Shown: positions 27,064 to 35,957, numbered from the stretch's first letter. The stretch: 64,000 nucleotides of DNA from Flavonifractor sp. An82 (GCF_002159265.1 NZ_NFHG01000006.1:115005-179004); one strand, 5' to 3'. The notes: generated by a model from the letters alone, not told the origin. Made by a program: numbers and translations.

Positions 27064-27087
27064 TGGTCAAGAGGGGCGGTGTATAGT
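27058..27087 (+). promoter_or_regulatory. Promoter of gluQ, sharing its -35 box with the opposite promoter
   Basis: TTGCAA at 27058-27063, 18 bases, TATAGT at 27082-27087. An alternative pair is TGGTCA (27064-27069) with TATACT (27087-27092) at 17 bases. The gluQ start is about 25 nt downstream. Confidence 0.55.
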
Positions 27088-27115
27088 ATACTGAGGAGGA
27101 AAGGGGAGAGGGCAT

Positions 27116-28060
27116 ATGCAACAGCTGCGGGGACGTTTTGCCCCCAGTCCCAGTGGACGGATGCACCTGGGCAATCTGTTTTCCGGCCTGTTGGCCTGGC
27201 TGTCGGTGCGCTCCGCCGGGGGGACCATGGTGCTGCGGATGGAGGACCTGGACCCGGATCGGTGCCGGGAGGAGTACGCCCGTCAGGTGGCCGACGATCT
27301 GCGCTGGCTGGGGCTGGACTGGGACGAGGGGTATCAGGTTGGCGGTCCCCATGGGCCCTATTCCCAGAGTGAACGCACTGAATTATACGCCGGAGCATTC
27401 CGGAGACTGGAGGAGATGGGGCTGGTCTACCCCTGCTTCTGCACCCGTGCCGAGCGGCTGGCCGCCTCGGCGCCTCACCGGTCGGACGGACAGATCATCT
27501 ACTCAGGCAGGTGCAAACACCTGACGGAACAAGAAAAACGGGAGTTATCCGCAACCCGTTGTCCCGCATGGCGTTTGGCGGTTGAAGATCAGGAGATATC
27601 CTTTCAGGACAAATTGCAGGGAGACTACCGGGAGAACCTGCAAACGGACTGCGGAGACTTTATCATCCGCCGGTCTGACGGGGTGTATGCCTATCAGCTG
27701 GCGGTGGTGTATGACGACGGGGCCATGGAGATCAATCAGGTGGTACGGGGGAGAGACCTGCTGGACTCCACCCCACGGCAGATCTGGCTCCACACCCTGC
27801 TGGGCTTTCCGCCCCCGGAGTTCTGCCACGTCCCCCTGCTGCTGGCCCCGGACGGACGGCGGCTGTCCAAGCGGGAACGGGACCTGGACATGGGCGAGCT
27901 GCGGCAGCGGTTCGCGCCGGAGGAGCTTACCGGCCTGCTGGCCTTCTGGGCAGGGCAGCTGGACCGGCCGGAGCCGGTGACCCCGGCGGAGCTGGCCAAG
28001 TGCTTTGACTGGGGCAAGGTGCCGGCGGAGGACATTACGGTTCATCCGGAAGAGCTCTAA
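27116..28060 (+). CDS. gluQ: Glutamyl-Q tRNA(Asp) synthetase
   Basis: A 314-residue truncated glutamyl-tRNA synthetase without the anticodon-binding domain. It opens RGRFAPSPSGRMHLGN, where HLGN replaces HIGH, followed by LRMEDLDPDRC. CFCT and YSGRCKHL give zinc-ligand positions, and RRLSKRERDLDM is the KMSKS-like loop. GluQ attaches glutamate to queuosine at position 34 of tRNA(Asp). ATG 27116 follows GGGGAG. A bidirectional terminator follows the stop. A short segment around 27505-27650 is less GC-rich than the rest. Confidence 0.93.
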   Translation: MQQLRGRFAPSPSGRMHLGNLFSGLLAWLSVRSAGGTMVLRMEDLDPDRCREEYARQVADDLRWLGLDWDEGYQVGGPHGPYSQSERTELYAGAFRRLEEMGLVYPCFCTRAERLAASAPHRSDGQIIYSGRCKHLTEQEKRELSATRCPAWRLAVEDQEISFQDKLQGDYRENLQTDCGDFIIRRSDGVYAYQLAVVYDDGAMEINQVVRGRDLLDSTPRQIWLHTLLGFPPPEFCHVPLLLAPDGRRLSKRERDLDMGELRQRFAPEELTGLLAFWAGQLDRPEPVTPAELAKCFDWGKVPAEDITVHPEEL

Positions 28061-28099
28061 AAAAGGTGCCGCGGCGTGATTCGCCGCGGCACCTTTTTT
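28059..28099. terminator. Bidirectional terminator between gluQ and the DUF3048 gene
   Basis: An 18-base perfect inverted repeat with A6 at the left and T6 at the right (arms 28059-28076 and 28082-28099), serving both converging genes. Confidence 0.9.
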
Positions 28100-28104
28100 A
28101 TGAT

Positions 28105-29193
28105 TCAGGAAAAGGACACGTCGCAGTCGGTGGGGACGATGCACACATAGGTGGTGCCCGCCCCGAAGGTGATGGGATCGCCGTTGGAGTCGGTGTAGTG
28201 GAACTGGCCGTTGGGATACTGCTTGCTCCAGGTCAGATCGGTGATCTTGCCCCCGCAGGCAAAGTAGCCCCTGCCGCCGCTGGACAGATCCACCGTTATG
28301 TGGCCCAGATAGTCGCCTGTGTTGCGGCAGGCGGTCTTGAGGATCACCACATTGGTTACCTCCACCTGCTCCTGGGTATTGCCATCTATGTAAGGAGAGC
28401 CGTATTCCTCCACCCCGTACTTGCCGGTGTCCTCGTTGTAGACGAAGCGGCCGGTCTTGTAGGTGGAGACAGGAACGGTGATCTGATTGGCGGTTACACC
28501 GTCGGCGGGGGTGCCGTCTTCGGCAAACTCCATCTCATAGGTGTAGCCCTCCTTGTGATCCAGGCGGATGTTATAGGTGGGCAGCAGATCGGTGATGGTC
28601 TGTCCCGTGGTGACCACGGTGTGCTCCAGGCTGTAGGTCTGACGGCGTACCGGGTCACGCCACATCAGGTTGCTGCCCTCCGTCTTGCCCAGGTAGGGGC
28701 CCCGCACCGCGTCCAGGGCGGTGACGCCCCACTGACTGATCTTGCTGTAGGCGTCCTCGCTGCCGCCGGCATGGAGGAAGATGGCGTCGTGGCCCAGGGC
28801 AACCTCCAGATAGTAGGGGCGGGCGGAGCGGATGGAGCCGATGGTGCCCACCCCGTCCAGGGACTGGTAAACGCCCACCATGCGGGTGATGCCGCCCTCG
28901 GCGGGGATCTCATAGATGATGTCGGCCTGGGACTGGCCCAGCTGGGGCAGGGCCTGCTTCAGATTGTTGAGCATAATGGCCACCGGGCGGCGGTTGACCC
29001 ATTCCTCCCCGATGGGCAGGCCGGTGAGGGGATTGACGGGGCCGTCATAGGGGGTGGGAGAGGGCGTGGCCACTTCCACCGTGGGAGCGGGTGAGGGGGA
29101 AGGGGAGGCGGAGTCCTCCGGCTCCGGCGTGCCGCCGCAGGCAGACAGCAGCAGCGGAAGGGTGAGCAGCAGGGGCAGTAATTTTTTTCCCAT
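28105..29193 (-). CDS. DUF3048 domain-containing lipoprotein (YerB-like)
   Basis: A 362-residue lipoprotein: signal MGKKLLPLLLTLPLLLSAC (lipobox Cys19), a Pro/Ser-rich linker (PSPSPAPTVEVATPSPTP), then the DUF3048 domain from VNPLTGLPIGEEWVNRRPVAIMLNN with ADIIYEIPAEGGITRMVGVYQS. Function is unknown; B. subtilis YerB is a lipoprotein of the same family. ATG 29193 is chosen because it starts the signal peptide and follows GGAGG; the longer frame has none. It has its own promoter at 29249-29278. Confidence 0.9.
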   Translation of the reverse strand: MGKKLLPLLLTLPLLLSACGGTPEPEDSASPSPSPAPTVEVATPSPTPYDGPVNPLTGLPIGEEWVNRRPVAIMLNNLKQALPQLGQSQADIIYEIPAEGGITRMVGVYQSLDGVGTIGSIRSARPYYLEVALGHDAIFLHAGGSEDAYSKISQWGVTALDAVRGPYLGKTEGSNLMWRDPVRRQTYSLEHTVVTTGQTITDLLPTYNIRLDHKEGYTYEMEFAEDGTPADGVTANQITVPVSTYKTGRFVYNEDTGKYGVEEYGSPYIDGNTQEQVEVTNVVILKTACRNTGDYLGHITVDLSSGGRGYFACGGKITDLTWSKQYPNGQFHYTDSNGDPITFGAGTTYVCIVPTDCDVSFS

Positions 29194-29248
29194 GACGGTA
29201 TCCTCCAATTTTGACTGAGTGCCCGGCGTCAACCGGAATGCTGATTCT

Positions 29249-29278
29249 ATCATACCTTGTCGGACAAGCCTCCGTCAA
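29249..29278 (-). promoter_or_regulatory. Promoter of the DUF3048 gene
   Basis: On the minus strand: TTGACG (29278-29273), 18 bases, TATGAT (29254-29249). Confidence 0.65.
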
Positions 29279-29303
29279 GCGGTGGGACCATTGGAAATTG
29301 CAC

Positions 29304-29332
29304 TTGTGATTTGGGGCCGGCTTGGGTATAAT
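29304..29332 (+). promoter_or_regulatory. Promoter of the DUF4364 gene
   Basis: TTGTGA at 29304-29309, 17 bases, TATAAT at 29327-29332. It diverges from the DUF3048 promoter with the two -35 boxes 25 bp apart. Confidence 0.65.
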
Positions 29333-29370
29333 GAAGGATAAGCGGCAAACGCTTTGGAAAGGAGCGCTCC

Positions 29371-29904
29371 ATGGCACGTCACGGTTTTATCCACGACAAA
29401 CTGGATATCAAGTTTCTCATCCTCTATATCATGGCGCGGGTGGCGGCCCCCATTGACTTTCACGCTCTCACCGATCTGACCATGTGTGACGACGGGGTGG
29501 ACTACTTTGAGTTTGCCGAGGCGGTCTCTGAGCTGGTGGAGACCGGACATCTGACCCTGGAGGAGGAGCTCTACGCCATTACGGACAAGGGCCGGGCCAA
29601 CGGTGCGGCCTGCGAGAGCAGCCTGCCCTATACCGTCAAGCAGAAGTGCAATGTCCGCCTGGCCAAGGTCAACGGGATCCTCCGCCGCAATGCCCAGGTG
29701 CGCTCCAGTGTGGAGGACCGGCCCGAGGGGGGCAGTGTGGTCAAGATGGAGCTGGACGACGACAAGGGCAACCTGTTTACCCTCCAGCTGTTCTGCGGCA
29801 CCCGGGAACAGGCCCAGCGGATGGCCGATGGCTTTCGGGAGGAGCCGGAACGGGTCTATCATGATGTGATTGCCGCGCTGCTGGACTGGGAGAAGAACCG
29901 ATAA
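29371..29904 (+). CDS. DUF4364 family protein (winged-helix-like)
   Basis: A 177-residue protein of a family common in Clostridia. Residues 1-75 (IKFLILYIMARVAAPIDFHALTDL ... FAEAVSELVETGHL) read like a winged-helix DNA-binding fold, followed by a beta-rich C-terminal half. A transcriptional regulator role is suggested by the fold, not known. ATG 29371 follows GGAAAGGAG. It stands alone between its own promoter and the tRNA-Leu promoter. Confidence 0.8.
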   Translation: MARHGFIHDKLDIKFLILYIMARVAAPIDFHALTDLTMCDDGVDYFEFAEAVSELVETGHLTLEEELYAITDKGRANGAACESSLPYTVKQKCNVRLAKVNGILRRNAQVRSSVEDRPEGGSVVKMELDDDKGNLFTLQLFCGTREQAQRMADGFREEPERVYHDVIAALLDWEKNR

Positions 29905-29931
29905 ATTTTTCGCGGCAGGGGAAAATAATAG

Positions 29932-29960
29932 TTGACAAACCAGGTCCAGGCCGCTATAAT
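29932..29960 (+). promoter_or_regulatory. Consensus promoter of the tRNA-Leu pair
   Basis: TTGACA and TATAAT, both perfect, separated by 17 bases. The first tRNA starts 33 nt downstream. Confidence 0.92.
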
Positions 29961-29992
29961 AATCAAGCAGTCTTTTGACGGGGCTGTGTTTT

Positions 29993-30078
29993 GCGGATGT
30001 GCTGGAACTGGTAGACTGGCTAGCTTGAGGTGCTAGTGGCCCACGGCCGTACGGGTTCGAGTCCCGTCATCCGCACCA
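29993..30078 (+). tRNA. tRNA-Leu (anticodon GAG)
   Basis: An 86-nt type II tRNA with acceptor GCGGATG paired to CATCCGC, discriminator A and encoded CCA. The anticodon arm CTAGC-TTGAGGT-GCTAG gives GAG, reading CUU/CUC. It has a long variable arm as expected for leucine. Confidence 0.95.
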
Positions 30079-30081
30079 TAT

Positions 30082-30169
30082 GCGCGAGTGGTGGAATTGG
30101 CAGACTCGCTAGATTCAGGTTCTAGTGTGCATTACGCACGTGCGGGTTCAAGTCCCGCCTCGCGCACCA
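30082..30169 (+). tRNA. tRNA-Leu (anticodon CAG)
   Basis: An 88-nt type II tRNA with acceptor GCGCGAG paired to CTCGCGC, discriminator A and encoded CCA. The anticodon arm CTAGA-TTCAGGT-TCTAG gives CAG, reading CUG, the dominant leucine codon in these genes. Three bases separate it from the preceding tRNA. Confidence 0.95.
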
Positions 30170-30208
30170 AAAAAGAAAGACACGACGTAAGTCGTGTCTT
30201 TCTTTTTT
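30169..30208 (+). terminator. Terminator of the tRNA-Leu pair
   Basis: An 18-base perfect inverted repeat around GTAA, starting at the final base of the tRNA CCA and ending in T6. Its core (AAGACACGAC / GTCGTGTCTT) recurs at 54501-54524 next to tRNA-Thr. Confidence 0.9.
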
Positions 30209-30287
30209 GGATACTCCAAGAGATCAAATCTATTTGTACGGCCCGCAGCTGGGGCCGCGATCATCCCGGGAATGGAGGAACAGGACC

Positions 30288-31421
30288 ATGAATGAGAAGG
30301 AAGTAGGCGAGCTGCGCCGCCGGTTCAAGGGGGACAAAAGCGCCATCACCCATGTGCGCGGATGTTATGTCAATGAAAAGCGGGAGATCGTCTCCCAGTT
30401 TGACCAGTCTCTGGCCCTGATGAGCGAGGAGGAGAGCGAGAAGCTGCTGGCCATTCTCCGCCGCACCCTCTCCGGCGGTATGGACCGCAACCTCATCGAC
30501 GTCAGCTTTGCCACCCGCCAGGTGGCCGAGGGGGAGGAGCACAAGCTGCTCATGGCCCTGCGGGACTCCGGCCTTCAGAATGAGGAGGCGGTCCAGACCT
30601 TTTTCCAAAAAGCCATCGGCAGCCTGGACCTGGAGGGCAGCTATCTGATCCTGCTGGCCCATGACCGCTACGACGTGCCCTATCGCGCCAAGGACGGCGA
30701 GACCCAGAAGGACGCCTCGGAGGAGGTCTATTCCTACATCCTGTGCAGCATCTGCCCGGTGAAGCAGACCAAGCCCGCCCTCAGCTTCTACGTGCGGGAG
30801 AACCGCTTCTACAACCGGCAGGCCGACTGGCTGGTGTCCCCGCCGGAGCTGGGCTTCCTGTTCCCCGCCTTTGACAACCGCACCACCAACCTGTACGACG
30901 CCCTCTACTACAATAAGGACGTGGGGGAGAACCACCAGGACTTTGCCCAGGCCGTATTCTGCACCCAGATCCCCATGCCCGCCCAGGCCCAGAAGGAGAC
31001 CTTTCAGGCCATCCTGGGGGAGACCCTGGGGGAGGAGTGCAGCTATGAGGTAGTGCAGGCGGTCCACGACCAGCTGCGGGAGCTGGTGGAGGAGCACAAG
31101 GAAAACAAGGAGGAGGAGCCCCTGATGGTGTCCAAGGGGGCGGTGAAATGCGTGCTCCAGTCCTGCGGCGTGTCGGAGAGCCATATCAACGCCTTTGACA
31201 GCCGCTACGATGACAGCTTTGGGGAGGACACCCGCCTGAGTCCCCGCAATCTGGTGGACGCCAAGCAGGTTCAGGTCTCCATGCCCGATGTGACCATCAA
31301 GGTTTCCCCCGAGTACAGCGCCCTGGTGGAGACCCGCACCCTCAACGGTAAGAAGTACATCCTTATCCCGGCGGAGGGAGAGGTGGAGGTCAACGGGGTT
31401 CCCATCCATATTGAGGACTGA
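30288..31421 (+). CDS. DUF4317 family protein
   Basis: A 377-residue soluble protein starting MNEKEVGELRRRFKGDKSAI, a family I recognise from Clostridia with no known function. Landmarks are HVRGCYVNEKREIVSQFDQS near residues 22-41 and the acidic linker EEHKENKEEEP near residue 270. No signal peptide or membrane segment is seen. ATG 30288 follows GGAGG at a suitable distance. The promoter is not clear; the gene lies just after the tRNA terminator. Confidence 0.85.
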   Translation: MNEKEVGELRRRFKGDKSAITHVRGCYVNEKREIVSQFDQSLALMSEEESEKLLAILRRTLSGGMDRNLIDVSFATRQVAEGEEHKLLMALRDSGLQNEEAVQTFFQKAIGSLDLEGSYLILLAHDRYDVPYRAKDGETQKDASEEVYSYILCSICPVKQTKPALSFYVRENRFYNRQADWLVSPPELGFLFPAFDNRTTNLYDALYYNKDVGENHQDFAQAVFCTQIPMPAQAQKETFQAILGETLGEECSYEVVQAVHDQLRELVEEHKENKEEEPLMVSKGAVKCVLQSCGVSESHINAFDSRYDDSFGEDTRLSPRNLVDAKQVQVSMPDVTIKVSPEYSALVETRTLNGKKYILIPAEGEVEVNGVPIHIED

Positions 31422-31500
31422 CAGCCTGGAACAGGGAATTGCATCTTTCGGCAAAATAGGGTACAATCAACCTAATCACTCTTCCAGGGAGGCCGCGTCA

Positions 31501-32133
31501 ATGGGCATTTTCAATCCGGAGAATGGAATCTACCGCTATACAGAGAAACTGGTGGATCTGATCCTCCTCAGCATATTCTGGGTGGCCTGTTCGCTGCCTC
31601 TGGTGACGCTGGGACCGGCCACCGCCGCGCTGTACAACACCGTGGTCCGCTGCATCCGCCATAATGAGCGCAACAGCTGGGGGATGTTCTTCAGCACCTT
31701 CAAGAGCAATCTGAAGGTGGGCGCCCTCACCAGCCTGGTGGTGATCCCGGTGGCGGTCATTCTGATCTTCCTCTATGACCTGCTCTACCAGTCCGCCCTG
31801 CTCAGCAGCACGGGGTATGTGCTCTTCTATGCCTATCAGATCTTTCTGCTGCTGCCGGTGGGGGCGGCCTGCTACCTCTTTCCCGTCCTCTCCCGGTTCA
31901 CCTTCCAGGTCAGCGGACTGCTGGTCACCTGCGCCAAGCTGGCCATCGCTCACCTGCCCAGCACCATTCTGCTGGCGGTCATCTTCTTTGCGGCGTTGAC
32001 GGTGTGCTCCAATATGATCCTCTTCCTGTTCCTGCTGCCCACCATTGTGGCGCTGCTCCACTCCTTCCCGCTGGAGCGGATCTTCAAGCCCTATATCGAC
32101 GCCCAGAGAGGGACGCCGGAGGAAGAGGAATAA
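31501..32133 (+). CDS. YesL-like DUF624 membrane protein
   Basis: A 210-residue membrane protein with about five hydrophobic segments. It opens MGIFNPENGIYRYTEKLVDLILLSIFWVACSLPLVTLGPATAALY, the DUF624/YesL signature. Homologues are often near sugar ABC transporters but their role is not established. ATG 31501 follows GGGAGG. A strong bidirectional terminator follows. Confidence 0.87.
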   Translation: MGIFNPENGIYRYTEKLVDLILLSIFWVACSLPLVTLGPATAALYNTVVRCIRHNERNSWGMFFSTFKSNLKVGALTSLVVIPVAVILIFLYDLLYQSALLSSTGYVLFYAYQIFLLLPVGAACYLFPVLSRFTFQVSGLLVTCAKLAIAHLPSTILLAVIFFAALTVCSNMILFLFLLPTIVALLHSFPLERIFKPYIDAQRGTPEEEE

Positions 32134-32141
32134 ATCCATCA

Positions 32142-32177
32142 AAAAAGTGCCTGCTGCATATGCAGCAGGCACTTTTT
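32142..32177. terminator. Bidirectional terminator between the DUF624 gene and pheT
   Basis: A 36-base perfect palindrome, with A5 at the left and T5 at the right, between converging genes. Confidence 0.9.
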
Positions 32178-32194
32178 GTTCTTCTTGCAGGGAC

Positions 32195-34888
32195 TCAGCG
32201 CAGCACAGCGCCCAGGTCCTTCTCCAGGGCGGCCAGGATGCTCTTCACATCCTCATCGGCCTCCTCGCTGGTGAGGGAGCGGTCGTCGGCACGGAGCACC
32301 AGGTTGAAGGCCACGGACTTCTTGCCCTCATCCACGCCCTTGCCGCGGTAGATGTCGAAGAGCTTGCAGTCCTTCAGCAGGCCCTTGGCCCCCTTGCGGA
32401 TGCACTCCTCCAGCGCGCCCACGGTGACCGCCTCGTCGCACACCACGGCGATATCACGGGTGACGGCGGGGAACTTGGGCAGGGGGACGTACTCGGGATC
32501 GGCGCCCTTGGCGCACATGAGCTGGCCCAGGTCCAGCTCAGCGCAGTAGAACTGGGCGTCCACGCCGTAGTTCTGAGCCACCAGGGGATGGATCTGACCC
32601 ATGACGCCAATGGGTTGGTCACCGGCGTACACGTCGGCCACCCGGCCGGGATGATAGGAGGGGTTGGTCACGCAGGGCACCTCAAAGCGGATATCAGTGG
32701 CCCGCAGGTCCTTGAGAATGGCCTCCACGCAGCCCTTCAGGGTGTAGAAATCCATGTCATCGCCGTAGGCGCCCATGGACAGGACCTTGTTCTCCACCGC
32801 CAGGCCGTCCTCGCCGCCGGGCAGGTAGATGCGGCCCACCTCGTACAGGCGCACGTCCTGGTTGCGGTAGTTGTAGTTGCGGGTCAGGATCTCCAGCATG
32901 GAGGGCAGGACGGTGGTGCGCATGATGGAGGTGTCCTCGCCCAGAGGGTTGAGGATCTTGAAGGATTCCCGACGGGGGTCCTTTTCGTCCCAGCGGATCT
33001 TGTCGTAGCAGGTGGGGGAGATGAAGGAGTAGGTGATGATCTCATCATATCCCATGGAGCGGCACATAGAGCCCAGCTGACGCTCCAGCAGCTCCTCCTC
33101 GCCGTAGCCGCCCAGGGTGGTCTGGCCACGCATGAGGGTGGTGGGGATGTTGTTGTAGCCGTGGAAGCGGGCCACCTCTTCCGCCAGGTCGGCCATGCCG
33201 ATGACGTCGCCGCGCCAGGAGGGCACGGTCACCTGGTCGCCCTCCACCTGGAAGTCCAGCTTCTTCAGGATGGACACCATCTCAACCTCAGAAACATCGG
33301 TGCCCAGCAGGCCGTTGATCTTCTCAGGCTCCAGCTTGAGGACCCGGGGCTGGGGCACATAGTTGAGGATGTCGATGGTGCCGTCCAGCACCTCGCCGGC
33401 CCCCAGCAGCTCCACAAGCTCACAGGCGCGGTTGACGGCGGGCAGGGTGTTCAGGGGGTCCAGGCCCTTCTCAAACTTGGCGGAGGCCTCGGTACGCATA
33501 CCCAGGGCCAGAGCGCCCTTGCGGATGCAGGTGCCGTCGAAGCAGGCGGACTCGAAGACCACGTCCACGGTGTCGTCTACGATCTCGCTGTTCTCCCCGC
33601 CCATGATGCCTGCCAGGCCCACGGCCCGGGTCTCGTCGGCGATGACCAGGTGGTTGGCGTTGAGCTTGCGGACCTGTCCGTCCAGGGTGGTGAGCTCCTC
33701 GCCCTCGGCAGCCCGGCGGACAATGATCTTGCCGCCCTTCACATAGCGGTAGTCAAAGGCGTGCATGGGCTGGCCGTACTCCAGCATGACATAGTTGGTG
33801 ATGTCCACGATGTTGTTGATGGGACGCACGCCCATGGAGCGCAGCCGCTCCCGCATCCACTTGGGGGAGGGGGCGATCTTCACGTTGCGTACCATGCGGG
33901 CGGTGTACCGGGGGCAGAGATCGGCGGCGGCGGTCTCCACGTCCAGCAGCTCCATCAGGCTGCCGTTGCCGCCGCCCTTGACCACGGGCTCGTGGAGGGT
34001 GAGGGGGGCGTCAAAGGTGGCGGCGGCCTCCCGGGCCAGACCAATCACGCTGAGGCAGTCGGGGCGGTTGGGGGTGATCTCAAACTCCACCACGTGGTCG
34101 TCAGCGCCGATGATGGGCTTGATGTCGTCGCCGGGCTTGATCCCCTCCTCGTTGAGGATGAAAATGCCGTCCTCGATGCAGTGGGGGAACTCGGCCTGCT
34201 GGGCGTGGAGGTCGGTCAGGGTGCAGATGGTGCTGCTCTTGGTATTGTAAGCCACCAGATCCCCCTCATGGAGGTTGGGGCAGGTGGTGGACACAGAGAC
34301 GGAGCCGTCGCCGGTGTCCAGGGTCACATCATAGGCGGAGTAGCCGGTGGTGGTGACGGCGGTCACCTTGGCGGCCACCACGGGGCCATAGATCTTGTGG
34401 CCGGGGGCAATGTCGGCGGGGATGGAGGGCTTGTCCTTGTCCAGGGGGTGATAGTCGCCCAGAATGGCGGCGGGGACAATGGTGGCGTAGGGGAAGTCAC
34501 GGGTATCCAGGCCCAGTTCGGCAAGGCCGCAGAACATGCCGTTGGACACGGCGCCACGCAGCTTGCCCTTCTGGATCTTCACGCCGCCGGGCAGGGTGGA
34601 CTTGTGGAGGGCCACCGGCATCAGGTCGCCGGGGTGAATGTTCCAGGCGCCGGTGACGATCTGGATGGGCTCATCCTGAGCCACGTCCACCTGGCAGATC
34701 CACATGTGGTCGGAGTCGGGGTGCCGCTCCAGGGACAGCAGCTTGCCCACCACCACATTGGAGATCTCCTCCCCCAGGTCGTGAGTCAGCTCCACCTTGG
34801 AGCCGGACAGGGTCATAGCCTCAGCAAATTCCTTGTCGGAGGCAGTCACAGTGACAAATTCATTCAGCCATTTTCTGCTCAGATTCAT
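32195..34888 (-). CDS. pheT: Phenylalanine--tRNA ligase beta subunit, with extra OB-like domain
   Basis: PheT, 897 residues, about 90-100 longer than usual. Residues 40-115 are the normal EMAP/Trbp111-type tRNA-binding domain (NVVVGKLLSLERHPDSDHMW). After SNGMFCGLAELGL (116-128) about 110 extra residues are inserted before CIEDGIFIL (237). Their core, 168-225 (YGPVVAAKVTAVTTTGYSAY ... HEGDLVAYNTKSST), resembles the first domain. The B3/B4 editing region (EITPNRPDCLSVIGLAREAA), B5 and C-terminal FDX-ACB domain (LPKFPAVTRDIAVVCDE) are intact. ATG 34888 lies 18 nt after the pheS stop. The operon is under T-box control. Confidence 0.95.
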   Translation of the reverse strand: MNLSRKWLNEFVTVTASDKEFAEAMTLSGSKVELTHDLGEEISNVVVGKLLSLERHPDSDHMWICQVDVAQDEPIQIVTGAWNIHPGDLMPVALHKSTLPGGVKIQKGKLRGAVSNGMFCGLAELGLDTRDFPYATIVPAAILGDYHPLDKDKPSIPADIAPGHKIYGPVVAAKVTAVTTTGYSAYDVTLDTGDGSVSVSTTCPNLHEGDLVAYNTKSSTICTLTDLHAQQAEFPHCIEDGIFILNEEGIKPGDDIKPIIGADDHVVEFEITPNRPDCLSVIGLAREAAATFDAPLTLHEPVVKGGGNGSLMELLDVETAAADLCPRYTARMVRNVKIAPSPKWMRERLRSMGVRPINNIVDITNYVMLEYGQPMHAFDYRYVKGGKIIVRRAAEGEELTTLDGQVRKLNANHLVIADETRAVGLAGIMGGENSEIVDDTVDVVFESACFDGTCIRKGALALGMRTEASAKFEKGLDPLNTLPAVNRACELVELLGAGEVLDGTIDILNYVPQPRVLKLEPEKINGLLGTDVSEVEMVSILKKLDFQVEGDQVTVPSWRGDVIGMADLAEEVARFHGYNNIPTTLMRGQTTLGGYGEEELLERQLGSMCRSMGYDEIITYSFISPTCYDKIRWDEKDPRRESFKILNPLGEDTSIMRTTVLPSMLEILTRNYNYRNQDVRLYEVGRIYLPGGEDGLAVENKVLSMGAYGDDMDFYTLKGCVEAILKDLRATDIRFEVPCVTNPSYHPGRVADVYAGDQPIGVMGQIHPLVAQNYGVDAQFYCAELDLGQLMCAKGADPEYVPLPKFPAVTRDIAVVCDEAVTVGALEECIRKGAKGLLKDCKLFDIYRGKGVDEGKKSVAFNLVLRADDRSLTSEEADEDVKSILAALEKDLGAVLR

Positions 34889-34906
34889 TGTTTCTACACT
34901 CCTTTC

Positions 34907-35932
34907 TCAGAATTGCTCCAGGAACCGGACGTCGTTCTCGAAGATGAGACGCAGGTCGGCGATCTTGAAGCGGCGCATGGCGGTACGCTCCAGGCCGATG
35001 CCGAAGGCCCAGCCGGAGTACACGTTGGGGTCGATGCCGCTCATCTCCAGCACCCGGGGGTGGATCATGCCCGCGCCCAGCAGCTCGATCCAGCCCTCAC
35101 CCTTACAGGTGGGGCAGCCCACGCCGCCGCACTTGTGGCACTGGACGTCCATCTCGCAGGAGGGCTCGGTGAAGGGGAAGTGGTGGGGACGGAAGCGGGT
35201 CTTGGTGCCCTTGCCGTACAGCTTTTCCACCACGGTGTTCAGGGTGCCCTTCAGGTCGGCCATGGTGACGCCCTTGTCGATGACCATGCCCTCCACCTGA
35301 TGGAACATGGGGGAGTGGGTGGCGTCCACCTCGTCCTTGCGGTACACCCGGCCGGGGGCAATGATGCGGATGGGCAGCTCCATGGTGTCCATGGCCCGGA
35401 CCTGCATGGGGGAGGTCTGGGAGCGGAGCATCACACGGCTGTCCTCGTCAAAGTAGAAGGTGTCGGACCAGTCACGGGAGGGGTGGCCCTCCTCGGCGTT
35501 GAGGCGGTCGAAGTTGAGCTTGGCCAGCTCCACTTCGGGGCCGTCCAGCACGGTGAAGCCCATACCGATGAAGATCTCCTTGATCTCGTCCAGGGCGATA
35601 TACATGGGATGACGGTGGCCGGTCTTGACGGCCTTGCCGGGGACGGTGATGTCCAGGGCCTCCGCCTTCAGCCGGTCCTCCAGGGCCTTGGCCTCCAGCT
35701 CCTTGCCCTTGGCCTCCAGGGCGCTCTCCAGGGCGGCGCGCACCTCGTTGGCCAGCTGGCCCATGGCGGGGCGCTCTTCGGCAGACAGCTTGCCCATCAT
35801 CTTGAGCACCGCGGTGAGCTCGCCCTTCTTGCCCAGGTACTTGACCCGCAGGGCGTCCAGGTCCTGAGCGGTTCCGGCGCCCTCAAAGGCAGCCAGCGCC
35901 TCCCGGCGTATGGTTTCCAGTGTTTCCTTCAT
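34907..35932 (-). CDS. pheS: Phenylalanine--tRNA ligase alpha subunit
   Basis: A 341-residue class II synthetase subunit. The N-terminal coiled-coil (residues 1-85) is followed by HPMYIALDEIKEIFIGMGF, TSPMQVRAMDT, GRVYRKDEVDATHSPMFHQVEG (motif 2), HHFPFTEPSCEMDVQCHKC and GWAFGIGLERTAMRRF (motif 3). A zinc-ribbon-like CHKCGGVGCPTC insert is visible. The ATG at 35932 was chosen since the upstream frame reads through the T-box leader. Confidence 0.97.
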   Translation of the reverse strand: MKETLETIRREALAAFEGAGTAQDLDALRVKYLGKKGELTAVLKMMGKLSAEERPAMGQLANEVRAALESALEAKGKELEAKALEDRLKAEALDITVPGKAVKTGHRHPMYIALDEIKEIFIGMGFTVLDGPEVELAKLNFDRLNAEEGHPSRDWSDTFYFDEDSRVMLRSQTSPMQVRAMDTMELPIRIIAPGRVYRKDEVDATHSPMFHQVEGMVIDKGVTMADLKGTLNTVVEKLYGKGTKTRFRPHHFPFTEPSCEMDVQCHKCGGVGCPTCKGEGWIELLGAGMIHPRVLEMSGIDPNVYSGWAFGIGLERTAMRRFKIADLRLIFENDVRFLEQF

Positions 35933-35957
35933 ATTCGCAGCTCCTTTTGCAGTATTT

